From Coemansia sp. RSA 487 (taxonomy: Eukaryota > Kickxellomycota > Kickxellomycetes > Kickxellales > Kickxellaceae): DNA of 64,000 bases. The position numbers were made by a program, and so were the translations under genes. Every line of letters begins with the position of its first letter. Positions within the stretch are counted from its first letter, which is position 1. The notes under the pieces are model-generated. The model saw only the letters and a program-made list of their open reading frames with translations, had not been told where the DNA came from and did not search any database. The DNA is taken from contig JANBRJ010000071.1 in assembly GCA_027577595.1 (NCBI GenBank), positions 26,404 to 90,403 of the forward strand, in the 5' to 3' direction. Below, in pieces: positions 9,965-19,751 of this stretch.

Positions 9965-10365
9965 GCATTTACCATACAGAGCCGTTTTCAGCGGCTAGGT
10001 GGATAATAACTAACTATATGCTATCGTGATTTGAGTAGTACATCTGTTTTCATTTATTCACCAATAAATATCAAGTATTTTCTAATACTGCATTTGGATG
10101 AAAAGAAGTGCACGGGTACTATGTCGAAATATGAGCATCAATCGGGAAATCAATCCATTGTCGGTTGATCCGCCCTGCTTGTCCTATAATTAAAAGTGTT
10201 TGCTTAGCGATCGTCAGTTTCGCAAGCGTTTGAATCGGCTGTTGCTGCTAGAAGGCAAAATTTCAAATTGCAGCTTTTCTCTGTTTTATTTGTTTTTTTT
10301 TTTTTACTTTCACAGCAGCCAAAAGCCACAAGTACTTTTTCTACAGAATATTGCAACTTTATTGT
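9965..10365. other. Spacer before OGG1
   Basis: A/T-rich and non-coding as far as I can see. It contains a poly-T run near 10290-10302. It would carry the 3' end of small gene 3 and the OGG1 promoter. Confidence 0.5.
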
Positions 10366-10482
10366 ATGCGGCTGTTGGGTATCGAACAACGCTTTCAATA
10401 CAAGACGCTTTCTTCCATATCCTTAAGCGTTCGGAATACTAGGAAGATCCACACATTTAGTACAAGCTATTTCATATATAAA

Positions 10483-11721
10483 ATGATGGTTAACAGTTTA
10501 ATAAAGAAGGAAAGCGAAGGTATCGACATCCAGGTTCCGTGGAAAGATCTTGAGGTAAGCCCGAGCGAGTTACGTCTGAATCAAACGCTCATGTGCGGCC
10601 AGGCATTCCGCTGGAAATCAACGGGCGAAAATGAGTGGACTTGCGCACTTTGGGACACCGTGGTGGACCTCAAACAAACGTCCGAAACAGTACTCTATCG
10701 GTCTTTGGGGCACAGGCTAGCTGGCTATTCCGAAAAACCTGGGGGTTTGGCGGATGAACTGCACGAGTACTTTCGACTGGACGAAAACCTTGGATTGCTT
10801 TGCGATAGATGGGCATCGGTGGATCCGGACTTTGATAGTCTGCGACAGACCCAGCTAGGGGTTCGTGCTCTAAAGCAGCCAGTTGTCGAAAACATGTTTA
10901 CGTTCATTGCGTCATCCAACAACAACATCAAGCGGATAACAATGCTAATCGACAAGCTGTGCCAGCAGTACGGCCATCCGATTGATACAGCCAAAGGCAC
11001 ATTTCATACGTTTCCTAGAGTGCAGGATATTGCACAGGATAAGGACATCGAGGGCTCGTTTACAAAGATGGGATTTGGATACCGCGCAAAGTACTATGCC
11101 AAGACGGTTGAGCGTCTATCAGCCGAGCACGAAGACCCAGAGCAATTTTTGCTTGGTCTGCGTGCAAACACCTCATGGGAATCGGTCAAGGCGCAGCTCA
11201 TGCAGTTTAGCGGCGTTGGACCCAAGGTGGCCGACTGTATTTGCCTCATGTCGATGGACAAAATAGACGCAGTTCCTGTGGATACACACATCTGGCAGAT
11301 TGCAAAGAGAAGATATGTCGATCGTATTTTAGCGTTGCGATCCGACAGCGTGCTTAGCAGCCAGGCGATACAGATAGCTGACGACAAAAAAGATTCAGTA
11401 ATCGGGCTTGCAAGAGAGCTGTCGACGGCAAAGCTGCCTACAACAAAGACGTACGAGACGGCGCAGAAACTGTTTGTTGATCTTTTCAGCCCGCATGCAG
11501 GATGGGCGCAACTGCTTTTATTTTCAGGAGATCTGGATAGTTCAAATGGCATCAAGAAGCCGGCTAAAAAGTCAGCAAAGCCAGCCAAGACAGAAAACCA
11601 GCCAAAGCGCAAAGCTAGCGTCAAGACTGTTGCTCCAAGCAATGCAGATCGCGCTCTAGACGAAGCCAAATGCAGAGTGCCTATGCTTCGAAGCAGAAGC
11701 AAAAGAAGCAGAGCTGATTAG
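10483..11721 (+). CDS. OGG1: 8-oxoguanine DNA glycosylase/lyase
   Basis: A 412-aa bifunctional base-excision repair enzyme that removes 8-oxoguanine opposite cytosine and nicks the strand. An N-terminal OGG domain (CGQAFRW at about 42-48) is followed by the HhH-GPD domain. The hairpin FSGVGPKVADC carries the Schiff-base lysine at residue 248, and VPVDTH carries the catalytic Asp at 267. These match human Lys249 and Asp268 almost exactly in numbering, which supports the ATG at 10483. The frame is also open upstream with another ATG at 10366, which would add a 39-residue basic, Ser/Thr-rich leader resembling a mitochondrial presequence. The C-terminal ~60 residues are Lys/Arg-rich and probably a nuclear signal. 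The gene is convergent with PGS1, only 60 bases apart. Confidence 0.95.
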   Translation: MMVNSLIKKESEGIDIQVPWKDLEVSPSELRLNQTLMCGQAFRWKSTGENEWTCALWDTVVDLKQTSETVLYRSLGHRLAGYSEKPGGLADELHEYFRLDENLGLLCDRWASVDPDFDSLRQTQLGVRALKQPVVENMFTFIASSNNNIKRITMLIDKLCQQYGHPIDTAKGTFHTFPRVQDIAQDKDIEGSFTKMGFGYRAKYYAKTVERLSAEHEDPEQFLLGLRANTSWESVKAQLMQFSGVGPKVADCICLMSMDKIDAVPVDTHIWQIAKRRYVDRILALRSDSVLSSQAIQIADDKKDSVIGLARELSTAKLPTTKTYETAQKLFVDLFSPHAGWAQLLLFSGDLDSSNGIKKPAKKSAKPAKTENQPKRKASVKTVAPSNADRALDEAKCRVPMLRSRSKRSRAD

Positions 11722-11781
11722 AGTTTTCTATAATAATAAAATGCCAGTCTATAATAAAACTAGGAAGGAAAAAAGGAAAAG

Positions 11782-13404
11782 TTACATCTTTTTGGAAATA
11801 AATGGTTTCAGTGCATAAAGCCATAGAGGAGCCGAACGGATGCGGTTCTTGAGCTCGGTCTCTGTGACCATTTTTGAGTGCGACAAAAGGCAGAGAGCCT
11901 CCTGGTGGATGTCATTCTGCAAGTCCTTGTTGCCGGGAATCAATGTGACCTGGGCTTCTAAATCGCAGTAGATGGACCTGTAGCCGTAGTTGGAAGACCC
12001 GATCATGGTCGCTTGAGGCAGCTTGCTGTCCAGGTAGCACCAGACGCCCTTCCCGTGGTACGTCCACTTTGGCCGGGCATACTCTTCGATGGCAATGTCC
12101 TTGCGACCATACTGCTTCCGTGTGTAGCGCAGAAACTCGTGCTCAATGATGCTGTACATGTCTGGGATGTACTTGGAGACGCCGGCAGCGGTGTAAAAGC
12201 CATTGGCCTCTGGCGACGCAACCAAAAGGTCCCAGCGGCTGGAGCTGTCGAGAACAAGCTTTTTGCAAATCGGTGAAAAGTTAAAGTACGCAGAGGCCAT
12301 CATGTTGCGGCAGCCGTAGCGGCGAGCAAAGGAGTCGGAGAGGCTGAAGAACTCGGTCAAATGCGCTTCGTCCTGGGTGATCCCGAGCTGGCGCATTTGA
12401 ACGGTCGGGATCACCAGCGTGTCGTGCTCGCTCAGCGTAGCTGGATCGACTGCGTGCCGCACCTGCGCGCCCTCGAGAAACTCGGCCATGATGGCATTGG
12501 CATCGCGGATAAAGTCGCTTGGGTTGCGCGACGGGTCTGGCGTATTGCCAGGCAGACACATCCCCATGTCGCTGCTGGCTGCTCCCTCGCCTAGCGGATG
12601 TGTTGACGCATTTTTGCCGACCAGGTGGAACGAAAATCTGCTTATAGCATGGACCAGCCCGGCAAAGTAGTCTGCCAACGGCCGGTCTCTGAACCGCATA
12701 TACCGATCCTGTCTGTTGGTAAAGTAGTCTCTGCTAAGGTTGGCACCGCTAATAATCACGTCGTCATCAAACAGGTACGCCTTGATGTGCTGCAGCCCAA
12801 ACGTCTCGTTGTATCTCTGCGGCCACGCCGTCTTGTTCAGCCCGCTAAGTGCTGGTGTATGGTAGAGCGCAACACGGACGTTTGCATGCCTTTTGACCAG
12901 CGGCGTCAGCAGCGATGCGGAGCTCTTACCAGCGCCATCGATCCGCGTGCCACGAAGGCAGTCCAAAAGAATAAGCACCTCAAGCCCCGGATTCTTATCT
13001 AGCGCCCTGTCCAGGTAACCAACGAGCTCTGTCTCCTCGCTGCCTATGTACAGACTGCTGAGAACAACTCTTTTTCGCGCACGCTCTATGCCTCGAAGAA
13101 TCTCGTTGTAAAATTTGCTTGGCTCTCGGATCACGGCGACGGGCTTCTTGATACGAAACACTGGCCGTTCTTTTGTCAGTGGCGAAAATATCTGGTGTGC
13201 TGAGAGTGCTGCTGGTCCTGCCAAGCTCTGTGCCGTGGTTGAGTGTTGTGCTCTGCTGTGGAACGGTCGCGATTTGGGTACCAGACAGGGCTTGCCAAAG
13301 CAATTACATAACAGTATGTGCATTGGCACTGGTACTGCACCTGCTGGCGGTACTGCTTTGAACGGCGGTCCAAAGAAGGCGCGCCTTGTCAGTGAACACG
13401 ACAT
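11782..13404 (-). CDS. PGS1: Phosphatidylglycerophosphate synthase (mitochondrial)
   Basis: A 540-aa phospholipase-D superfamily enzyme that joins CDP-diacylglycerol and glycerol-3-phosphate, the committed step to cardiolipin in the inner mitochondrial membrane. Two HKD motifs are visible: HIKAYLFDDD with ISGANLSRDY, and HGKGVWCYLD with MIGSSNYGYRS. The ATG at 13404 is preferred over an upstream in-frame codon because it begins a basic, Ser/Ala-rich leader (MSCSLTRRAFFG) fitting a mitochondrial targeting signal. It is a single exon. AATAAA-type sequences in the short gap to OGG1 could serve both convergent transcripts. Confidence 0.92.
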   Translation of the reverse strand: MSCSLTRRAFFGPPFKAVPPAGAVPVPMHILLCNCFGKPCLVPKSRPFHSRAQHSTTAQSLAGPAALSAHQIFSPLTKERPVFRIKKPVAVIREPSKFYNEILRGIERARKRVVLSSLYIGSEETELVGYLDRALDKNPGLEVLILLDCLRGTRIDGAGKSSASLLTPLVKRHANVRVALYHTPALSGLNKTAWPQRYNETFGLQHIKAYLFDDDVIISGANLSRDYFTNRQDRYMRFRDRPLADYFAGLVHAISRFSFHLVGKNASTHPLGEGAASSDMGMCLPGNTPDPSRNPSDFIRDANAIMAEFLEGAQVRHAVDPATLSEHDTLVIPTVQMRQLGITQDEAHLTEFFSLSDSFARRYGCRNMMASAYFNFSPICKKLVLDSSSRWDLLVASPEANGFYTAAGVSKYIPDMYSIIEHEFLRYTRKQYGRKDIAIEEYARPKWTYHGKGVWCYLDSKLPQATMIGSSNYGYRSIYCDLEAQVTLIPGNKDLQNDIHQEALCLLSHSKMVTETELKNRIRSAPLWLYALKPFISKKM

Positions 13405-13667
13405 TGCATTGGCTCTTGACGCTGTAAATAGTAAAAAAAATATTTGCTTACGAATGAATTTAAAGAAGAAAAAAAGCTTTTCTACTTTTGATCTCAATTT
13501 TTTTTTTTTTTCGTTTGCACCAGAGTAACATTTTTAGTTTTTAGTTTTTTTTATACGTATTTAGCATGTTGGAATATATTTGAAGTGGGTGATAATGCAG
13601 AAGCAATTACTTCGCTAAAGGTAAGAAAAACATTCAAAGTCTTTTTTGGCTGAAGCGGGCCAACGTA

Positions 13668-14147
13668 TTAATGGTCCTCTGCCCACTCGTTCTCCTTCCT
13701 GATCTGCTCCCTCTCCTCCTCTGTAAAGTCGTCGACAATGTTGAACATCTTGCGGATCTCCTCAGCAGTCTTGTTTCTAATCATGTTGGCAACAGTCTTG
13801 CAGCCCAGGTCAAGAAGAGGCTTGATGTCCATGTAGTTGGATGCAAGCAGAATCTCGAACAGCAGCTCCTGGTCGACATCAATGAACTTCTCATCCCAGG
13901 GCTCAATGTCGTCGGAGCGCTTGGGCAGGTCGTCGTACTCCTCGTTCAGGGCAGGAGGGTCGTCCATGTGGTGGGTGCAGTACTCGATAATCTTCTCTAG
14001 CACCTTGCCGGTGACGTTTGGCAGGGGGATGGCCTCGTCGGTCTCACCAACATCGTCGAGCAGGTTCCTAATCAGAGTGCTCTGTGTGGCAATCTTCATA
14101 TCCACGGCAAACTCCTTGTTGTCGGACGAGCAAAGCTTTACACTCAT
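13668..14147 (-). CDS. SKP1: SCF ubiquitin ligase adaptor Skp1
   Basis: A 159-aa protein, normal length for Skp1, which bridges cullin-1 and F-box proteins in SCF ligases. The N-terminal BTB/POZ-like fold includes LPNVTGKVLEKIIEYC. An acidic loop follows at about 65-85. The C-terminal Skp1 dimerisation domain has PLLDLGCKTVANMI, and the protein ends in ENEWAEDH, equivalent to the conserved C-terminal ENxW segment that contacts F-boxes. All expected parts are present, so this is the functional copy. A diverged paralogue lies about 1 kb away on the same strand. Confidence 0.95.
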   Translation of the reverse strand: MSVKLCSSDNKEFAVDMKIATQSTLIRNLLDDVGETDEAIPLPNVTGKVLEKIIEYCTHHMDDPPALNEEYDDLPKRSDDIEPWDEKFIDVDQELLFEILLASNYMDIKPLLDLGCKTVANMIRNKTAEEIRKMFNIVDDFTEEEREQIRKENEWAEDH

Positions 14148-15178
14148 TTGTTGTGCTGGCTGGTTGTTTGGAATAGTAGGCGTTGAAATCTCGAAAACAC
14201 GGGTTATACTACAAAGATGCAGAGTCTAAAATTGTGACAAGCGAGCGCAATTGTTTTATGAATGCTTTAATTTTAGTAGTATGATAAATTCAGCCAAAAT
14301 AAAATAAAAGAATAGTAAGGGGAAGAAGAAAGAGGATATAGTAAGGGAAGAGATTATTATTTTTAACCTGGTGAAAAGCACTCTTTCTCCTGACACAAAG
14401 GATCCCAGCTTGCCTCTCTGCAGCGGTGTAAGAGGAAACTGATGGAATTTTTGCAAAAAAAAAGATAAAAGGCAAATAGCACAAAGGCACACGTAAAAGA
14501 TACAATGTACAAGCAGAAACTGGTGGATAAGCAGTTCTTGTTTCCACTGGTATTGAACGACCCATATAACGACATAAACGCTTCTTTTAGCAAAGTCACA
14601 ACGAAAAGTCATCCTTTAAATATGTGGTCACCAAGTGCTGGTATTAAAACAGCCAAGAAGCACAAAGACGGGGAAGTATACTACTCATGTACTACATTAC
14701 GAAAAATATATAGGGCAAATTGAAGTGAACCATCAAACAAAAACAGAAGCAAAACAGGCATGAACTTTGGCAAACCGAACTATATACAGAATACAGAGAT
14801 AAATACCTTTGAAGACAAACTAGAGTAAATAAAAGCGGTGTGTTTCGGAAAAGAATGTTAACAGAAAAAGGAAGCTTGCCAAAGCTGAATGCTGGTTGTT
14901 GTGGGCAGATGAGGGGATGGATATACAAAGGATGTCAAACTCGAGCAAAAGCACAAAGCACAGCTTGTGTTTGGCATGGAAGCTTTTCTCGCTTTTATAT
15001 ATGCTGGTTTCTGCAAGCTGTGCTGCGCACAAAAACAGTTTGATTTGAGAAAAAAAAAGTCCATTTCTGGCGAGTTCGATCTTCTACGTGTAAATCGTCA
15101 ACCGCAGCAGCTCCTGGTGCCAGGAGAGCTTGATTTGCCAGCTGCTAGTCTTCTTCGCTGCAATATCCGTGTCAATGG
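14148..15178. other. Intergenic between the two SKP1 genes
   Basis: About 1 kb, A/T-rich. A 72-codon plus-strand ORF at 14505 shows no features. A TATATAT near 14995 is on the wrong side for a clear assignment. I see no gene. Confidence 0.5.
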
Positions 15179-15661
15179 TCACTGTAGCTGTGCCAGCTCC
15201 TTTTGGATCTGTATGCGCTGTTCATCGGTAAAATCGTCCTCGATGCCGTAGCGCTGGCGTATATCATCGACCGACAACGAGCGAATAATCTTGGCAATGA
15301 CAGTGCATCCGAGCTCAACAAGCGGCTCAATGCTCAAGTAATCGGCAGCAGAAAGAATCTCCAGCATCAGTGTATCGTCGACATCCATAAACCGCCGGTC
15401 CCATGCATCGACTACGCTGTCGCTCTGGACAAGGTCTGGTGTGCTGCTGAGGATGCGCGCATCATCCTTGTGGTGCGTACAGTATTCGATGATCTTGGCC
15501 AGCACCATGCCCCGCACGTTTGGCAGAATAATGGGCTCGTCGGTCTGGCCGACATCTTCGACTGTGTTTCGCACCAAGTCGCTGATGTACGCGGATGCCT
15601 TGTCGACCAGAAACTGCTGCCCGTCGTTGGATTCAAGCCTGATCATTGCTGTTCTATCCAT
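15179..15661 (-). CDS. Diverged Skp1 paralogue lacking the C-terminal ENxW segment
   Basis: A 160-aa Skp1-family protein, roughly half identical to the copy at 13668-14147 by eye. The POZ part is well kept (ILPNVRGMVLAKIIEYCTHHKDD), as is the start of the Skp1 domain (LSIEPLVELGC, IEDDFTDEQ). The end is different: IQKELAQLQ replaces the ENEWAEDH tail that packs against F-box helices. It may still bind cullin but bind F-box proteins differently, or not at all. Full-length reading frame and conserved core argue against a pseudogene. Skp1 families with extra diverged members are known in plants, worms and some protists, but I cannot place this copy in them. Confidence 0.88.
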   Translation of the reverse strand: MDRTAMIRLESNDGQQFLVDKASAYISDLVRNTVEDVGQTDEPIILPNVRGMVLAKIIEYCTHHKDDARILSSTPDLVQSDSVVDAWDRRFMDVDDTLMLEILSAADYLSIEPLVELGCTVIAKIIRSLSVDDIRQRYGIEDDFTDEQRIQIQKELAQLQ

Positions 15662-15970
15662 ATGTTTTTAAATGCGAAAACTTTTAATGAGCAGGTAAAA
15701 AAAAAGAGATATATGAAAGCGGGGGCTATTGCGCTTGGGATGTCAATACAAGCACGTTTTTTCCCTGGCAGCTGCAAAAGACAAAGGGCTTCCAGTTTGC
15801 CTTAGCTTTGAGAAAAAGGCACATTGCACACGAGCATGTCGTTAAAGACCCGCTAAAAGCATGCTGCAAAGCACAAACGAATGTTTCTTCCGCACAATGC
15901 GTTTCTGTTCTACATTTATCTGGTTTCTGCCGTGATGCAAAGAACATATACACGCAAAGACCATTGTGCA
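15662..15970. other. Short intergenic region
   Basis: 309 bases between the Skp1 paralogue start and the KTI12 stop, both on the minus strand. It should hold the paralogue promoter and the KTI12 3' end. Nothing specific seen. Confidence 0.5.
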
Positions 15971-16822
15971 TTACAAATTGATATTCATATAGTTCACAAA
16001 CAGCTCTGGGATCTTGTCTATCTTTAACGGCACCTGGCGGTTCAGCTTTGTGAACTGCATGCGCAGACGGCGAAGCTCGGACAATGTCAGACTGCGGCCA
16101 GGCAGCTGGACCTTTTCGTCTGTCCCTGGCACAACTATCTGGTACATGGGCACGCCGCTTTTCTGCACCTCCAACACTGCATTGATGATCTCCTGCGTCG
16201 CTCGATCGAGCTCAAACAAGTAGTTGGTTTCGGTCACCGGCTTCATTGCCGTGGCAAAGTTGGGCGCCGGTGCGCGTTGCTCGACAAGGGCGTCCCAGAT
16301 CTTGTCAAAGGGCAACGTATCGTCAGGGTCGTGCTGGATGACGGTGAATAGTGGGCTGTCCCACTTGGCCACAGGGTTAGGCTCCTCATACCTCATGGCC
16401 AGCTCCTCAAACAGATTCTCGTCGTATCCTTCGGCCCCTCGCGTCTGGTTAATTCTCCGTGCCTCAGCAACAGGGATCGCGCAATGGATCACGCACTGCG
16501 TCGTGCTTACCTCGCGACCGACACAGTACAGCTGATACCGCAGTCCTTTTATGTAGTTTGGCGCATCCACTATGAGTATCGTTTCTCGAGACACTGCTCG
16601 CTCGACCGCAGACAGCAGCGCCCCGCGCGCCATCTTCTCCTCACTGGCCCTGGCATATGCGCTATGCGACACGCCTAGCGTGCTGTCGCCAACTATCTGT
16701 ACGCTTAGCTTGCGGTGCTGGTACTCGGGCTGCGCTAGCCGTTCCTCGAAAAGATGCTTGAGCTCAAGAGACCTTGTTGTTTTGCCACTCGACGGCAGCC
16801 CCGACATCATTACCAGCGGCAT
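15971..16822 (-). CDS. KTI12: Elongator-associated protein Kti12
   Basis: A 283-aa P-loop protein. The ATG at 16822 starts MPLVMMSGLPSSGKTT, in which GLPSSGKTT is the Walker A motif at the very N-terminus as in Kti12 and the related PSTK kinase. Later motifs (IVDAPNYIKGLRYQLYC, RYEEPNP, WDSPLF) are Kti12-like, as is the C-terminal helical tRNA-binding region. Kti12 associates with the Elongator complex and is needed for wobble-uridine modification of tRNA. The upstream in-frame extension is A/T-rich and not needed. The gene is divergent from PRP45, with a 265-base shared promoter. Confidence 0.92.
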   Translation of the reverse strand: MPLVMMSGLPSSGKTTRSLELKHLFEERLAQPEYQHRKLSVQIVGDSTLGVSHSAYARASEEKMARGALLSAVERAVSRETILIVDAPNYIKGLRYQLYCVGREVSTTQCVIHCAIPVAEARRINQTRGAEGYDENLFEELAMRYEEPNPVAKWDSPLFTVIQHDPDDTLPFDKIWDALVEQRAPAPNFATAMKPVTETNYLFELDRATQEIINAVLEVQKSGVPMYQIVVPGTDEKVQLPGRSLTLSELRRLRMQFTKLNRQVPLKIDKIPELFVNYMNINL

Positions 16823-17087
16823 TTTTGTAATGCAATTTTCAGTCTCCTTAGTATAAGAAGTGTAGAGCGAAAAGTGAAAACACAAAGCAATGATAGAAAA
16901 GGAGAAAAACGCTTGAAGTCTAATCAAGGTTTGAGTTGATCTTGCACGAAAAAAAAAAGCCATTCTCTTTTCGTTCCGAAATTTTTTTGCTTTTAGCAAA
17001 TAAACCGCATTTTTTTAGTTATTCTCAAGAAAGAGCTTTCTTCTCATTACAAGCGTTCTATTTGTTTCTTACTGTTTCTTATAAATA

Positions 17088-18866
17088 ATGTCGTCAATTT
17101 CACAATTTCTTCCCGACCCAAAGCACTCTGCACCAAGGCGGCAGCAGGCTAAAAATACCGAGCTTCCCGTCGAAAGTGCATTGGTGGCGACCAACATGTC
17201 GCACATTCCGCCCTATGGAAAGCGGAAAGGATGGGTGCCCAAGACAGCACAAGACTTTGGCGACGGCGGCGCGTACCCCGAGGTCCACATACTCCAGTAC
17301 CCAAGGGGACTAGGGCTAAAGAAGGAGCAAAAGGGCAACGCTCTAGCAAAGCAAATAGACGGCGATGGCAACATTTCTTATGACGCGCTAGCCCAGTACG
17401 GGCGGAGAAGCAACGAGGTGGTTCATTCACAGTTTAAGGATATTGTGCCACTCCGCCAGCGCAGGGACTTTGACGAAAACCAGGACGCTATACCGGAGCG
17501 GCCAGACATGCAGCTAGTCAAGGAGACGGCGGAGAGGACAAAGCTAGCGCTGGAAAAGACCCTTGGTGGGCGAATCGACGGCACAATGGCCAAGGGCGTG
17601 AAATCAGCTGCGTCAAAGGAACCAACGTACGTGCGATACACGCCCGGCCAGCAAGGCGCAGAGTTCAATTCGGGCGCGCGACAAAGAATCGTCCGTGTAA
17701 CAGACATGCCTGTGGACCCAATGGAGCCGTCCAAGGTCAGGTTGCAGAAGAAAGCAAGAGCACCCGCAGAGCCGCCCGCGCCAGTCATGCACTCGCCGCC
17801 CCGGAAGATCACGGCTGACGAGCAAAAGGAATGGTCGATTCCCCCGTGTGTGTCCAACTGGAAGAACATCCACGGGTTCACGGTGTCGCTGGACAAGCGG
17901 CTGGCCACTGAAGGGCGCGGGATGGACGAAATTTCCGTCAACGACAACTTTGCAAAGCTGTCCGAAGCGCTGATATCCGCAGAGTCCCATGCGCGGACAG
18001 AAATATCGGAGAGAGCAAAGATACAGCAGGCGTTGGCGCAGCGCGAGAAGGAAACCAAAGAAGAGCGTCTGCGCTTGCTTGCGCAAAGAGCTCGCGAGGA
18101 ACGCGCAGCGGCATCTGCATCAGCAGCAACGCGGGATGACAGCTACGCGGCATCAACTCCTGTGGTTAGCACAACGCCTGAACAGCCCTCTGCTCATGAG
18201 AGAGCAAGCGAAGAAGAGCCAGGATTGCAGCGGCGGCGCGATCCAAGCCGCCGCACAGCAGCCGACTACTTTACAGACAATGGTAGAGAGAGCAGAAGAA
18301 GTGGGCGCAGTCGCAGCCCAAGCCCCAGCCGCAGGCACGGTAAACCTGACGAGACAGGGGAGCGCGAGAGAGACGAGCTGCGGCGCGAGCGGAAGAAGCA
18401 GCATGAGCGCGACCTGCGTCTCAGTCGAATGGGGAGCGACGCAAAGGCAAAGTATCTGCGCAAGACGGAGACGCGAGACATCTCAGAGAAGATTGCGCTG
18501 GGCATTGCGAAGCCGACTGGACCAAAGGAAGGGCTGTTTGACTCGCGGCTGTTCAACCAGCCAAGTGCTTCCAACACGTCGCTGCAGAACGACGAGGCGT
18601 ACAACTTATATGACAAGCCGCTGTTCAACACGGCAGGCAGATCGTCGAACTACAGGCCCCGCGGCAATGCAGACGAAGAGAATGGGCAGGATATCGAGCG
18701 GCTTATGGAAAGCGACAGGTTTGGAAACGCGCTAGGCGGCTCCAAGGGCGCACAACCATCTGGTGGACAGAAGCAGCAACGTAGTGGACCTGTTGAATTT
18801 GAGAAGGGCGATGTGTTTGGCATTGGTGAGTTTGTTGACAGCACCAAGAAGCGGGCCAAGCAGTAA
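17088..18866 (+). CDS. PRP45: SNW-domain splicing factor (Prp45/SKIP)
   Basis: A 592-aa protein of the SNW1/SKIP/Prp45 family, a core component of the activated spliceosome. The signature SNWKN lies at about residues 256-260 within the SNW domain (PPYGKRKGW near the start, PRGLG, IPPCVSNWKN, LDKRLA). The C-terminal third has a charged helical stretch rich in Arg/Glu and an RS-like patch (RSGRSRSPSPSRR), then the conserved KYLRK and DVFGIGEF motifs near the end. Longer than yeast Prp45 and close to metazoan SKIP in length. It is a single exon with a clear ATG. Confidence 0.95.
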   Translation: MSSISQFLPDPKHSAPRRQQAKNTELPVESALVATNMSHIPPYGKRKGWVPKTAQDFGDGGAYPEVHILQYPRGLGLKKEQKGNALAKQIDGDGNISYDALAQYGRRSNEVVHSQFKDIVPLRQRRDFDENQDAIPERPDMQLVKETAERTKLALEKTLGGRIDGTMAKGVKSAASKEPTYVRYTPGQQGAEFNSGARQRIVRVTDMPVDPMEPSKVRLQKKARAPAEPPAPVMHSPPRKITADEQKEWSIPPCVSNWKNIHGFTVSLDKRLATEGRGMDEISVNDNFAKLSEALISAESHARTEISERAKIQQALAQREKETKEERLRLLAQRAREERAAASASAATRDDSYAASTPVVSTTPEQPSAHERASEEEPGLQRRRDPSRRTAADYFTDNGRESRRSGRSRSPSPSRRHGKPDETGERERDELRRERKKQHERDLRLSRMGSDAKAKYLRKTETRDISEKIALGIAKPTGPKEGLFDSRLFNQPSASNTSLQNDEAYNLYDKPLFNTAGRSSNYRPRGNADEENGQDIERLMESDRFGNALGGSKGAQPSGGQKQQRSGPVEFEKGDVFGIGEFVDSTKKRAKQ

Positions 18867-19751
18867 CAGCGCAGTAATAAGTTTACTTTTGGAGCACATT
18901 TGTTGTGGTAAATAAATGCTTATATTTGCGAAACCGCTCTCCCCCCCGCATTTAGTATGGCTGTCCTAGGAAAAACGGCAGCTTGGGAAAGGAGGAGATG
19001 ACGTTTTTGTTTTTGTTTTTGCTTTCGTGGTCAAATCCATGTGCGCTCGGTTTGGAAGCGTTCAGTTCTCCGCACGCTGACAAGCATATATATTTCAGGA
19101 AAGCTATTTTTATATTTTTACATTTGCAATACTTTTTGATTTTTGATTTATTGGCAGAATTCAGAGGCTTTGGCTTGGTTCCGGAGCGACAACGGGCGGA
19201 CAAAGAAAGAATGAGCTGCCCGCCGCCTTTCCCTGAACCGAGGGCTGTTTGTGGCACACTAGACGAACAGTTTGTGTGAAAACGTTACGAATCAGCAGCA
19301 AGAGCGGCCTTGGACAATCATTGGGTTTTCTTTGTGGCTCATTCTTTCCATGGAACAATGATGGAAAAAAGGAGTGGGTGGCATCAGTTCTTTGCACATC
19401 CCCAAATGCGGGCGAAACCAGAAGGTTTGAGCATCTGGAAAACATGTGGGCGAAAGAAAAGCCAGCTATCAGTCTCGTTTTTTTTCCACTGAATTCTTTA
19501 TCGTCCTGAAACTCGGAATATCCCTTTTTCTCTTCCATTAAGTCTTTTTTTCCAACCTTTTACACACTTTTTTTATCTCTCGTTTTATTTTGCCTTGTAG
19601 GGCATAGTCATATCATTCTTTTTATACCATTTCTGCAGTATAAAGGGCACTTTTTACTGAGCCAGGATTGACAGCCACGCATTTTGGTGTTCCCGTCTGT
19701 AGCTAGTAAAGCTGGACACACGCAATATCCAAAACCACAGACCTCCTCAAT
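18867..19751. other. Intergenic, copper ATPase promoter region
   Basis: About 885 bases, with T-rich tracts and a (TTTTTG)n stretch near 19005. A TATAAAG lies at 19639-19645, 113 bases before the ATPase ATG. I saw no clear copper-response element by eye. Confidence 0.5.
19639..19645 (+). promoter_or_regulatory. TATA-like box of the copper ATPase gene
   Basis: TATAAAG, 113 bases upstream of the ATG, followed by a C/A-rich leader. Confidence 0.45.

Noticed and set aside
14505-14723. 72-codon ORF between the SKP1 genes as a fourth member of the small family
   Set aside because: It lacks the Y-x-D-I...W-K-K motif and any shared upstream element.
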